From Bacillus fonticola (GTDB taxonomy: Bacteria; Bacillota; Bacilli; Bacillales; JC228), in assembly GCF_012955605.1 (NCBI RefSeq), contig NZ_CP052135.1:300001-364000 (forward strand): DNA of 64,000 nt. The letters run 5' to 3'. The notes below the pieces were generated by a model, which saw only the letters and a list, made by a program, of their open reading frames with translations, had not been told where the DNA came from and searched no databases. Below are positions 52,227 through 59,908 of the stretch, piece by piece (within the stretch, counting starts at the first letter, position 1; the number at the start of each line of letters is the position of its first letter). The position numbers and the translations under genes were made by a program.

Positions 52227-52344
52227 TAAAAAGTATACATGAGTGAGAAGGTGGATTGCAATAGACTTGAATCTAAATCTGTTATGGTTCAAACTATGAG
52301 GTATCTGCCCACATTTTTAGCGAATAAAAGAGGTGGTATCCTAT

Positions 52345-52512
52345 TTGGTAAAGAAACGAAGAAAAAGCAAAGTGAATAAAACGAATGTCGAGGATTTTGG
52401 AACTTCCTCGTTCTATTGCAAAGCATGTGATTTCCACTTTGACGTTGAATGGGAGGCCATCTGGATTGATTCCAACTTGTCTTTCATTCCCTTTAACAAG
52501 GAGAAGTGTTAA
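52345..52512 (+). CDS. Small Cys-containing protein, first gene of the selenoprotein operon
   Basis: A 55-residue ORF starting at TTG behind AGAGGTGG. It has a basic N-terminus (KKRRKSKVNK), then FYCKACDFHFDVEWEAIWID with a CxxC pair, and a last residue Cys. A half zinc ribbon or redox CxxC is possible. The stop lies 29 bases before the next start, and nothing resembling a terminator intervenes, so it likely heads a three-gene operon with the 96-residue protein and the GrdB-family selenoprotein. I do not recognise the family. Confidence 0.55.
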   Translation: MVKKRRKSKVNKTNVEDFGTSSFYCKACDFHFDVEWEAIWIDSNLSFIPFNKEKC

Positions 52513-52541
52513 ACTATCTCTACAAGACGGGAGTGATTCAC

Positions 52542-52832
52542 ATGTCATTGCCTTATTTAAAAGAGGCAATCGAAAGCGGAGATAGTGAGAAGCTGATTCG
52601 CTATGTGCGGTTGCACTTTGGTGATGGAAATGAAGAGGCTGGGCGTAAGGAGATTGATAAGTCGTGGATTGAGGCACTCAAGCTATTGCTAGACTCACCT
52701 GCCACAGATCGTGAGTTTATCTTTGAGACGCTTGAACAAAAAGATGCCGAGACGCTAGCACATCTTTACTTTCACCTTCATTTTTACTTTTCAAAGAGAT
52801 CGGGGGAATGGATTCATGACGGAAACCTCTAA
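52542..52832 (+). CDS. 96-residue hypothetical protein coupled to the selenoprotein gene
   Basis: A small acidic, helical protein (MSLPYLKEAIESGDSEKLIR at the start; ETLAHLYFHLHFYFSKR near the end). The ATG at 52542 follows GGGAGTG with good spacing, and the longer frame has no ribosome site. Its last 17 bases overlap the start of the GrdB-family gene, so translation is coupled and the two products probably work together. I know no named family. The helical repeats could serve a partner-binding role, but this is inference from position. Confidence 0.7.
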   Translation: MSLPYLKEAIESGDSEKLIRYVRLHFGDGNEEAGRKEIDKSWIEALKLLLDSPATDREFIFETLEQKDAETLAHLYFHLHFYFSKRSGEWIHDGNL

Positions 52833-53625
52833 GCAAACGCAAATGAGGCCCGGTATTTGGGGTACGGTCAACGAACGGTACCCAGGTTCTATGATTACGA
52901 AACATGATTATGTCCCGTTAGCGCCCTTACAAAAGCCGTTGTCAGAGTCTAGGCTAACCTTTGTTAGTTCTGCGGGTGTTCAGCCAGTCGGAACGCTTCC
53001 TTTTGATACGGTTCATCCGATAGGCGATTATACATATCGGCAGGTTCCGTCTAATTTAAAGCCTGATGATTTAGAGATTCACCAGCTCAAGTATCCGACG
53101 GTGGGGGCAAATGAAGATTTGAACGTAATCTTCCCAATCGAGCGTTTACAAGAGCTTGCTGATGATGGAGTAATCGGGGGTTTAACGGACAATTTCTTTT
53201 CCTTTATCGGGTACAACATGGATCCAGATATGCTGGAGGAGAAGTTGGCGGAAGCTATTGCAGACGCTGTTGTGAAGGATCATGCGGATATCGCTTTATT
53301 GTGCCCGGCATGACCGATATGACATCAATCTGTCGCGCTCGTGCAGCGTGCTATAGAACGTAGGGGGATTCCTACGGTTTCATTGTCGGTTGCTCTAGAT
53401 GTCACAGAGCATGCAAAGCCACCAAGAGCGGTGTTTTTGCCGTTTATGATGGGGCATCACTTTGGCGTGCCACATCATAAAGAACTTCAACGTCAAATTA
53501 TTCTGGAAGCGTTTGACCATCTTACCCATGCAAAAGATAGTGGAGAAGTGAGTTACCCTTCGTTTAAGTGGGCGAAGGTGAGAAAAGAAGGAATAGCGAT
53601 TAAGAAGTCGTTAGGGTTGAAGTAG
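52816..53625 (+). CDS. GrdB/PrdB-family reductase selenoprotein with two in-frame UGA (UxxU)
   Basis: A predicted 269-residue oxidoreductase of the glycine/sarcosine/betaine/D-proline reductase component B family. The frame starts at ATG 52816 after GGGGGAA, runs to TGA 53311-53313, and stays open apart from a second TGA at 53320-53322 to the stop at 53625. Both sides belong to one fold: APLQKPLSESRLTFVSSAGV near residue 33, then after the TGAs HQSVALVQRAIERRGIPTV. Family members carry a redox motif of the form UPxC/CPxC before HQ. Here the codons give Cys-Pro-Ala-[UGA]-Pro-Ile-[UGA]-His-Gln, so residues 166 and 169 would both be selenocysteine. A stem-loop at 53334 fits a SECIS. Nonsense mutation at exactly both redox positions with the rest intact is much less likely. 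The substrate is unknown; the protein is shorter than true GrdB. Selenium-insertion genes are not in the window. Confidence 0.85.
53334..53350 (+). promoter_or_regulatory. Candidate bacterial SECIS stem-loop
   Basis: CGCGCT pairs with AGCGTG (6 bp, one G-U) around the five-base loop CGTGC. The loop begins 17 bases after the second UGA and 26 bases after the first, and its second base is G. These values fall within the usual description of bacterial SECIS elements as I recall it, so one element could serve both codons. Confidence 0.6.
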
Positions 53626-53642
53626 TAATTTTATAATTAAGA

Positions 53643-53671
53643 AAAACCGGGGGCGCTTTTCCCCGGTTTTT
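53643..53671 (+). terminator. Terminator of the selenoprotein operon
   Basis: AAAACCGGGG pairs with CCCCGGTTTT around GCGCTTTT, with a T6 run. Confidence 0.9.
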
Positions 53672-53686
53672 TGCCTTCAAATGAGG

Positions 53687-53715
53687 TTCGACAAGATTCG
53701 GGGCGTACCAGTTCC
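53687..53715. repeat. Solo right arm of family A
   Basis: TTCGACAAGATTCGGGGCGT plus ACCAGTTCC, without a left arm nearby. It lies just downstream of the cotJC stop codon. Confidence 0.75.
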
Positions 53716-53726
53716 TTTAAATTCTC

Positions 53727-54296
53727 TTAGAAGACTTTTTTGCGGTCGCGTTCTTCTTTTAGGAGTTCTACTGCTTCTCGGAAACGTTGGGAGTGGACAA
53801 TCTCTCTTTCTCGTAAAAAGCGGAGGCTGTCGTTTAGGTCTGGGTCATCTGACATGTCAATGATCCATTGATAGGTTGCTCTAGCCTTTTCTTCTGCTGC
53901 TATGTCTTCATACAAATCAGCAATCGGGTCTCCTTTAGCTTGGATATAGGTTGCCGTGAACGGAGCACCTGCCGCATTGTGATAAAAAAGGGCACTGTCA
54001 TGATTGGCGTAATGTGCGTCTAATCCAGCTGCTTTCATTTGCTCAGGCTTTGCGTCTTTGGTCAGTTTGTAGATCATGGTCGCGATCATTTCTAAGTGAG
54101 CAAATTCTTCTGTACCGATGTCTGTTAGCAATCCAATTACTTTTTCTGGAATCGTATATCTTTGGTTCAAATAGCGTAAAGCAGCGGCTAGTTCCCCGTC
54201 CGCTCCTCCGTATTGTTCAATTAGATATTTAGCCAGTGTTGGGTTACATGTGGAGACTTTTACAGGATATTGGAGCTTTTTCTCGTATACCCACAT
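53727..54296 (-). CDS. cotJC: Spore coat protein CotJC (manganese catalase family)
   Basis: A 189-residue ferritin-like four-helix protein of the manganese catalase family, deposited on the inner spore coat and made in the mother cell. The di-metal ligands come from ADGELAAALRYLNQRY, TEEFAHLEMIATMI and a later EIVHSQRF helix. The start MWVYEKKLQYPVKV at 54296 is the CotJC N-terminus and follows AAAGGAG. It is last in cotJABC, as in Bacillus. Family members may protect spores from peroxide, though activity is not shown here. Confidence 0.95.
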   Translation of the reverse strand: MWVYEKKLQYPVKVSTCNPTLAKYLIEQYGGADGELAAALRYLNQRYTIPEKVIGLLTDIGTEEFAHLEMIATMIYKLTKDAKPEQMKAAGLDAHYANHDSALFYHNAAGAPFTATYIQAKGDPIADLYEDIAAEEKARATYQWIIDMSDDPDLNDSLRFLREREIVHSQRFREAVELLKEERDRKKVF

Positions 54297-54317
54297 AAAC
54301 AACAGACTCCTTTCTCA

Positions 54318-54578
54318 TTAAACTTGCCATGGCCAAGGCGCCGTTCCCCAACTCCAGTTTTCATCCGTGTAACTGTTTCCGTACTGTTGGAGGGCTCCGT
54401 AATTGTTTTCGAATTGACTTTTGAGTTGTTTACTATACTGAGCAAACTGGTTGAACTGTTGCATGGCGTCGTAATCGTTTGGATGCGTATCTAAGTATAA
54501 TGTAAGTTCGACAAGCACAAAATCCGCCTCTTGAATTTTTTCCAGAAGTTCGTAGTAGTGTTTTGGCAATGAGGACAA
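54318..54578 (-). CDS. cotJB: Spore coat protein CotJB
   Basis: An 86-residue small coat protein. The [26 protein letters not shown] segment (given here as its start [12 protein letters not shown] and end LTLYLDTHP) and the Trp/Pro-rich C-terminus ([14 protein letters not shown]) match CotJB. The TTG start is preceded by AGGGGG. It lies between cotJA and cotJC with short gaps, in the order known for B. subtilis, where the operon is sigma-E dependent. Confidence 0.92.
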   Translation of the reverse strand: MSSLPKHYYELLEKIQEADFVLVELTLYLDTHPNDYDAMQQFNQFAQYSKQLKSQFENNYGALQQYGNSYTDENWSWGTAPWPWQV

Positions 54579-54584
54579 TTCTAA

Positions 54585-54821
54585 CTACCCCCTTTTCGCT
54601 TCGTATGGGTTTTCGTAGTAGTCATAAAATACGGGCCATAACGTTCCTCTTTTCAGTGCTTCGTGGGGTGGAAATTGTTCAAGATTTGTTGGTTGAAACC
54701 CAACATACAAATTTGGAGGGGTTGAATAATACTTTTTACCGATCGGTGGACACGGATCATAAGGACTGTGAAAAGGTTTGTACGTTTTTGTATGTGTGAA
54801 CGGGTTTGAAGAATGACTCAC
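54585..54821 (-). CDS. cotJA: Spore coat-associated protein CotJA
   Basis: A 78-residue Pro/Tyr-rich protein with the CotJA pattern: ...FQPTNLEQFPPHEALKRGTLWPVFYDYYENPY (core LKRGTLWPVFYDYY). It is required with CotJC for assembly of both on the coat. The GTG at 54821 sits six bases after AGAGGTG. About 60 bases upstream GCATGAG-N14-GAATACAG partly resembles a sigma-E promoter (weak match). It is the first gene of cotJABC. Confidence 0.88.
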   Translation of the reverse strand: MSHSSNPFTHTKTYKPFHSPYDPCPPIGKKYYSTPPNLYVGFQPTNLEQFPPHEALKRGTLWPVFYDYYENPYEAKRG

Positions 54822-54901
54822 AGTATACACCTCTATTCCAAAAGTTTTCCTCTTGTCACTGTATTCGCAGGCTCTTTGTCCTCATGCCAAAAAGTACTTA
54901 G

Positions 54902-55036
54902 TCATTGGAGATGTGTTGAGAGGTGTTTTTTCCATTTGTAGGCGATGATGATGCAAGTTGTGAGCGTGAGACTTAGCAGGAGTCCCATGCGTTGATTGGG
55001 ATGAAATAAGGCACCTGTAATCGCGAATAGTATCAA
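54902..55036 (-). CDS. Small two-helix membrane protein, uncertain start
   Basis: A 44-residue frame read from TTG 55036 encodes two hydrophobic helices (ILFAITGALF and RMGLLLSLTLTTCIIIAY) and a basic tail KWKKHLSTHLQ. That is a credible small membrane protein. No ribosome site precedes the TTG; the frame has a stop shortly upstream, and one base inserted near GTTAGG would join it to an upstream GTG start (MNILSF), so a frameshift is possible. It lies between cotJA and the YjcZ-type gene. Confidence 0.35.
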   Translation of the reverse strand: MILFAITGALFHPNQRMGLLLSLTLTTCIIIAYKWKKHLSTHLQ

Positions 55037-55072
55037 TCCTAACGAAAGATAAAATGTTCACTTTATCGGAAA

Positions 55073-55117
55073 GTAAAACAAGAGGAAGAGACTTGACGCC
55101 TCTCCCTCTTGTGTTTT
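55073..55117. terminator. Long hairpin between cotJ and yjcZ-type genes
   Basis: ACAAGAGGAAGAGAC pairs with GCCTCTCCCTCTTGT (13 of 15 positions) and is flanked by AAAA and TTTTTT. It probably ends the YjcZ-type transcript as well as any opposite read. Confidence 0.7.
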
Positions 55118-55259
55118 TTGTTTTACTATAATCCCCGTTGCACCAGAGTGACCACAGGGGAATCAAGAAATTTGTAATCGTTCAACGAAGGCACGTGAAT
55201 CCTCACATTACAATGGGAGCATAAGAAATTACATGTTCTACATGCCCCGCAACAATCTT

Positions 55260-55406
55260 TTAATAACCTCCGTATCCATATCCTCCACCGTATCCAACAC
55301 CGCCGCCGTATCCGACGCCGCCACCTACATAAGACGCACCGATAATGATGAGAAGGATAAACAACACAACTAGTAAGGCAAAGCCTCCACCGTAAGCTCC
55401 ACTCAT
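55260..55406 (-). CDS. YjcZ family sporulation-associated small protein
   Basis: A 48-residue peptide beginning MSGAYGGGFALLVVLFILLI, a single membrane helix, with a Gly/Tyr-rich tail made of VGYGGG-type repeats. The pattern is that of the YjcZ/Sec-independent small sporulation proteins often found in multiple copies in Bacillus. GGAGGTG lies six bases before the ATG. Its position between cotJ and the germination operon fits a spore-related role. The exact function is unknown. Confidence 0.85.
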   Translation of the reverse strand: MSGAYGGGFALLVVLFILLIIIGASYVGGGVGYGGGVGYGGGYGYGGY

Positions 55407-55603
55407 GTCACACACCTCCAAATAATAAGGATAGTGCATCGTATGGAGAAATGACGATTTTTGTGTGGGTTCTGTTCCTTTTTGCCATTGTTATACTATT
55501 CAGAATAATGGGACGAGCGTTTCGTATATAAATAGTACACCTGTCTTTATAAGTGCATATTCTAGCAATGGAAGAAAATACTACGCTCAAGGAGGTGTAC
55601 ATC

Positions 55604-57100
55604 ATGAACGGTACGAATCAAACGAAAGGTACTCATAAACAAACTTCTGAATCTCTCTCCAGCTCACTCAGCGCAAATGTTGCCAATATAAAGGAGACGT
55701 TTCGCTCATGTGACGATTTCGTATATCACCAAATGGATCTGAATCAAAAAAGTGTTGCCGTTTTCTATGTCTCACATTTAGTCAATAATCAGGAAATTTC
55801 TGATTTGCATAAAATGCTCTCTTCTCAAGAAGAATCACTACTAAATAGAACGCTGCACGCTGCGGATCAGATCAATAGTATAGCTGAACTTGCGAGTGAA
55901 GTGCTATCTGGACATACGGTTATTATCGTTGACGGAGTGAGTCACGCATACTCTTTTCAAACAAAGAAGACGACTGGTGGCGCTGTAAGAGAAGCCAACT
56001 CGGAACGGACTGTACGGGGTCCACAGGAGGGGTTTGTCGAAGATCTGGATACAAATCTTATGCTCATTCGAAAGAGGATCCGAACTCCCTCTTTAAAGAT
56101 CGAAAATACGATTATAGGAACACAAACGCAGACGCAAGTGAGCGTTGTTTATATAGAAGGAATTGTAAACGATGATCTAGTGAAGGAAGTGCATAGACGG
56201 TTAGCTCAAATAAACATCGACGGTATATTAGAGAGCCAATATATAGAATCGATGATAAAAGATTCACCAAAGTCGCCTTTTCCAACAATTTATAGCACAG
56301 AACGACCTGATCAAGTGTGCGGAAATTTGTTGGAAGGTAAAGTCGCGATCATGATCGATGGGACGCCGTTTGTGCTAACTGCACCAACCGTGTTTGTTGA
56401 GTTCCTCCATGCTAGAGAAGATTATTATGGTAGTTCCCTTGTGGCCACTGTATTACGTTGGGTGCGTTTTCTAGGGATGTTTGTTGCACTTATTCTTCCA
56501 GCCTTTTACGTAGCGATGACGAGCTTTCACCAGGATTTGTTACAAACCTCTTTACTCATTAGGATTGCCGCCCATCGTGAGGAATTACCTTATCCAGTAC
56601 TTGTGGAAGGGTTGTTTATGGTATTAACTTTTGAGCTCATTCGCGAGGCAGGAATACGCATGCCGAAATCGTTTGGAGGGGCTGTTATTACCATTTTGGG
56701 ACTCGTTCTTATCGGACAAGCCGCTGTTCAAGCAAACATAATTGGGCCGGTTATGATGGTTGTTGTTTCAACCACAGCTTTAGTTTCCTTTATTTTACCG
56801 AACTATGCGTTTCATCAAATTATTCGTCTTTGTGGAGTCCCATTACTTTTACTAGCGGGATTTTTCGGGTTTATGGGCATTCTTGTCGGTCTTATGTTTG
56901 GACTCACTCACTTAGTTAGTTTGCGTTCATTTGAGGTTCCTTACTTATCTCCGGTATCTCCTGCTCGTAAAGAAGGATGGAAAGACGTATTTATTCGCGC
57001 ACCTTGGTGGGCCATGACCACTCGTCCTCCAGGAATGGGTGTGGCAAATCAATACCGTGAGAGTCATTCAGTCTCTCCAGTTGAAAAAGAGGAGCGCTGA
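55604..57100 (+). CDS. gerAA: Spore germination receptor A subunit (GerAA family)
   Basis: Large subunit of a germinant receptor in the spore inner membrane, 498 residues. The N-terminal cytoplasmic domain (about 1-280) includes GFVEDLDTNLMLIRKRIRTP and an NIDGILES block. Four to six hydrophobic helices follow (about 285-440), with YPVLVEGLFMVLTFELIREAG and PKSFGGAVITILGLVLIGQAAV, all GerA-family hallmarks, then a short polar tail. The ATG at 55604 is preceded by AAGGAGGTG, so the longer frame is rejected. Recent work on this family proposes that A subunits form oligomeric ion channels. It heads gerA-gerC-small ORF-gerB. GAATA-N16-GTATATA upstream could be a forespore promoter (weak). Confidence 0.94.
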   Translation: MNGTNQTKGTHKQTSESLSSSLSANVANIKETFRSCDDFVYHQMDLNQKSVAVFYVSHLVNNQEISDLHKMLSSQEESLLNRTLHAADQINSIAELASEVLSGHTVIIVDGVSHAYSFQTKKTTGGAVREANSERTVRGPQEGFVEDLDTNLMLIRKRIRTPSLKIENTIIGTQTQTQVSVVYIEGIVNDDLVKEVHRRLAQINIDGILESQYIESMIKDSPKSPFPTIYSTERPDQVCGNLLEGKVAIMIDGTPFVLTAPTVFVEFLHAREDYYGSSLVATVLRWVRFLGMFVALILPAFYVAMTSFHQDLLQTSLLIRIAAHREELPYPVLVEGLFMVLTFELIREAGIRMPKSFGGAVITILGLVLIGQAAVQANIIGPVMMVVVSTTALVSFILPNYAFHQIIRLCGVPLLLLAGFFGFMGILVGLMFGLTHLVSLRSFEVPYLSPVSPARKEGWKDVFIRAPWWAMTTRPPGMGVANQYRESHSVSPVEKEER

Positions 57101-57102
57101 CG

Positions 57103-58359
57103 ATGAAGTATCTCATCCAATTCCTGTTTCTGTGTAATTTTGTATTTTTATTGTCGGGGTGCTGGAGTTCTCATGAGGCGGAGGATCTGTCCATTATTAA
57201 TATCGTGGGTGTAGATGAAAATGAGCAGGGAGAACTCGAGCTTACAGCTAATCTCGTAAGACCTATGCCCAATACGGCTAGTGCATCAGCGGGCACAAAT
57301 GGGGATAGTGAACAACCTAATCTTGTATCAGCGAGTGGGCAAAGTCTATTTGATGCGATGAGTAAGCTATCGAGTTCTATCTCGAAAAGGATGTATTTAG
57401 GACACGTAAATGTGCTCATTTTTGGAGAAATGGTAGCCCGCGACCACATGGAATCCGCTTTGGATTTCTTCAGAAGAGAAAATGATTTCCGACCGAATAT
57501 AAAGATATTTATTACAAAAGGGTCAGCAAAAGAAGTGATGCAAACGAAACCGGCTCTACAGAGTACAATTGGTTTGGAAGTTGACAAGCTCTCAGAGAAT
57601 GACCGATTCGCTTCCGCGGGTACGTTGAAGGACATTAGTAAATTTGTGGAGGATTTAACTAGTAATACAATTGATCCCACAACAAGTGGTATCACCCGTT
57701 CGATTAATAAAGGGATAGAATTTTCTAGTATTGAAACAAGCGGTGATGGTGAAGCAAGAGCTAAGCAGCAAGGGGAGACCGAGAACGAGACGACCAACGA
57801 AAGCAGTGCAGCTGTGGCTCTTGATGGAACAGCAGTTTTTCAAGGAGCAAAATTAAAAGGGTGGCTGAACGATCGAGAAACACGCGGGTTGATGTGGATG
57901 CTGGGGGAGGTAAGTAACAACAATATTGTGGTTCTACCGTGTAGCCAAGGTACCGTGAGCTTAAACACTCGAGACTCCAAATCCCGTTACTCTCCTCAAT
58001 TGAGCAATGACGGAACGACTATGCGGGTGAACATACAAGTTGAGGCAGACATAGGGGAGTATACATGCGCTGATCCTGAGTTAGATTCCCGTCAGATCGA
58101 ACGTTTAAACCGCCAACTTGAGGAAACCATTGAGGAGGAAGCTACCGCTGCTCTGCGGAAGGCGCAAAAACGGTGGCAGGCAGACGTCTTCGGATTTGGT
58201 AAGGCGATCTATCGTGATAACCCTAAAGCGTGGGATAAAATAGCTCCCGATTGGAGAAACGGATTACTCCAGAATCTACGTGTCGACTTAAATGTTTCTG
58301 CCAATATTTCAGGTCACGGAATGATCGAACAACCAAGTAAAGCCAATGAATCGAGGTAA
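57103..58359 (+). CDS. gerAC: Ger(x)C family germination receptor lipoprotein
   Basis: A 418-residue lipoprotein subunit of the germinant receptor. The signal peptide (residues 1-19) ends in lipobox LLSGC, with Cys20 for lipidation. It is then followed by the GerC start WSSHEAEDLSIINIVGVDENE. A low-complexity Thr/Ser/Glu insert occurs near residues 205-235. The C-terminal Ger(x)C domain includes KAQKRWQADVFGFGKAIYR. The ATG is two bases after the gerAA stop. Order A-C-B differs from the A-B-C order of B. subtilis gerA, but is common in other Bacillaceae. Confidence 0.92.
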   Translation: MKYLIQFLFLCNFVFLLSGCWSSHEAEDLSIINIVGVDENEQGELELTANLVRPMPNTASASAGTNGDSEQPNLVSASGQSLFDAMSKLSSSISKRMYLGHVNVLIFGEMVARDHMESALDFFRRENDFRPNIKIFITKGSAKEVMQTKPALQSTIGLEVDKLSENDRFASAGTLKDISKFVEDLTSNTIDPTTSGITRSINKGIEFSSIETSGDGEARAKQQGETENETTNESSAAVALDGTAVFQGAKLKGWLNDRETRGLMWMLGEVSNNNIVVLPCSQGTVSLNTRDSKSRYSPQLSNDGTTMRVNIQVEADIGEYTCADPELDSRQIERLNRQLEETIEEEATAALRKAQKRWQADVFGFGKAIYRDNPKAWDKIAPDWRNGLLQNLRVDLNVSANISGHGMIEQPSKANESR

Positions 58360-58362
58360 CAG

Positions 58363-58578
58363 ATGAGTATTTTGCTGATCCTGCTATTGATTGTTTTAAT
58401 TCTTGCTACTACAGGTTTTCATATTTTCCATTCTTGGAAGATGAAAGAGTATCGAACGTTTATATTTCAAACTGGAATTGTCAGTCTAAGTATAGTGGGG
58501 GGAGTTGTGATCATTCAAGATCCTCACTTGGTGTCCATTTCTGAATGGCTAAATGCGTTAAGTCCTTTAGGAAAATGA
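58363..58578 (+). CDS. Small membrane protein in the ger operon
   Basis: A 71-residue protein with two hydrophobic segments (residues 2-18, LLILLLIVLILATTGFHIF, and about 36-52, GIVSLSIVGGVVIIQ) and a short polar tail. The start lies three bases after the gerAC stop and the end 27 bases before gerAB, so it is translated as part of the receptor operon. Some Bacillus ger operons carry an extra small membrane subunit that modulates receptor output. This protein has the right size and position, but I cannot show homology. Confidence 0.78.
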   Translation: MSILLILLLIVLILATTGFHIFHSWKMKEYRTFIFQTGIVSLSIVGGVVIIQDPHLVSISEWLNALSPLGK

Positions 58579-58605
58579 AAAGGGTAGCTATTGGAGGTAC
58601 AGGTC

Positions 58606-59682
58606 ATGATTGAAAAAGGTAGAATCAGCAATATTCAGGCTGCCATGTTAGCCATCACATCCTTAACGATCATTGGACATCTGATTTTACTAACTGTAGT
58701 CATTCAACAGAGTCGGCAAGACGGATGGATTGCTGCTATTATTGGGGCGATCTTAGGGTTAGTAGGGATACTTGCAGTGGTGAAACTAGCTCAGTGTTTT
58801 CCAGGGATCACACTTGTGGAGATTTTGTTCCAGCACTTTTCATGGGTTGGAAAAATCGTTGGTGTACTTTACCTTCTGTACTTCTATTTAATGGTGATTC
58901 TTGGGGTGCGATTATTTGCCGAGGCGTATAAAAAAATTATGGTAGAGACCCCGCAGTGGGCGTTTATAACCATCATTTTGCTGTTAACGTCTTATATCGT
59001 ATATAAGGGATTAGAAACATTAGGACGCCTAAATCAAATTATGCTACCTGTGTTAGTCGTTATTGCGATTAGTGTAGTTTTTCTCACAATGGGTGAGCAA
59101 AAAGATTATACGAATTTATTGCCGGTGATGGGGAATGGCTTGTACCCTGTTGCGACTGGCTCTCTATCGGTGATGGCATGGTTCGGGGAGTTTGTCGTAT
59201 TAGGAATGATGCTGCCTTACGTCCAACAGCCAAAAAAGCTTGTCAAAACAGGGATATGGTCGGCGGTGATTACGTTACTCTTTTTCTTAGGACCGATTAC
59301 AGGGCCGATTGCGCTGTTTGGCCCAGTTGAAGCGGCTAAAATGGCGTTCCCTACGTTTTCAGAAGTGCGCTATATATCTGTAGGTGAAGTGTTGAACCGA
59401 TTTGATACAATCGCAATCTTGTTTTGGACGGTGGGTTTAATGATTCGCATTTCCATTTTCTTTTACGGATTATGCTTAGGAACTGCGCAAGCTTTGAAAA
59501 GTACCTCCTATAGACCTTTTGTCATTCCAATGGCTTGGCTAATTGGTGTAGGGTCCATTTTGTTAGCACGAAATTACGCAGAGTTAAATGAATTTTTGTT
59601 TCAGTCTTATGTTCCGATTAATTTAGTAATGGGTGCTGCCCTTCCTGTCCTCTTTCTTTTGTTTAGACGTAGAAAGTCATGA
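58606..59682 (+). CDS. gerAB: Spore germination receptor B subunit (GerAB, permease-like)
   Basis: A 358-residue protein with ten hydrophobic helices, of the spore-germination branch of the APC amino-acid permease fold, thought to bind the germinant. It begins MIEKGRISNIQAAMLAITSL and has the conserved PQWAFITIILLLTSYIVYKGLETLGR near residue 120 (given as its core YKGLETLGR) and a GPITGPIALFGP loop in the second half. The ATG at 58606 follows GGAGGTACAGG. It is the last gene in the operon, closed by the hairpin at 59699. Confidence 0.92.
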   Translation: MIEKGRISNIQAAMLAITSLTIIGHLILLTVVIQQSRQDGWIAAIIGAILGLVGILAVVKLAQCFPGITLVEILFQHFSWVGKIVGVLYLLYFYLMVILGVRLFAEAYKKIMVETPQWAFITIILLLTSYIVYKGLETLGRLNQIMLPVLVVIAISVVFLTMGEQKDYTNLLPVMGNGLYPVATGSLSVMAWFGEFVVLGMMLPYVQQPKKLVKTGIWSAVITLLFFLGPITGPIALFGPVEAAKMAFPTFSEVRYISVGEVLNRFDTIAILFWTVGLMIRISIFFYGLCLGTAQALKSTSYRPFVIPMAWLIGVGSILLARNYAELNEFLFQSYVPINLVMGAALPVLFLLFRRRKS

Positions 59683-59698
59683 GGAACTAATTTTACTG

Positions 59699-59728
59699 GT
59701 TTCCCTGCCTGGTAGGGAGACCTTTTTA
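59699..59728 (+). terminator. Terminator of the ger operon
   Basis: GGTTTCCCT pairs with AGGGAGACC around GCCTGGT, with a T5 run. Confidence 0.82.
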
Positions 59729-59908
59729 TGTTGTGGGGTAATTCAGAGCCCGATAAGGTGCGATACGTTATAATTAGGTGATAACCGATGAGCATGACGG
59801 TGGCAGGTTTGTAATAAAAAAGAGACGAGTTAGTTAGGGTGCTTATAACTTCTGTGGTAGCCATCTTTTAGATTAATAAGTACTCAGCACCGTGTGAAGG
59901 GAGTTTAC

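Noticed and set aside
53341-53625. Separate 94-residue gene starting at GTG
   Set aside because: It has no ribosome site, is in frame with the upstream ORF, and completes the GrdB-family fold. It is better read as the 3' part of one UGA-containing gene.
54882-55166. 94-codon minus-strand ORF over the same stretch as the small membrane protein
   Set aside because: Its translation is rich in His, Ser and Arg without structure. The neighbouring frame gives clear membrane helices.
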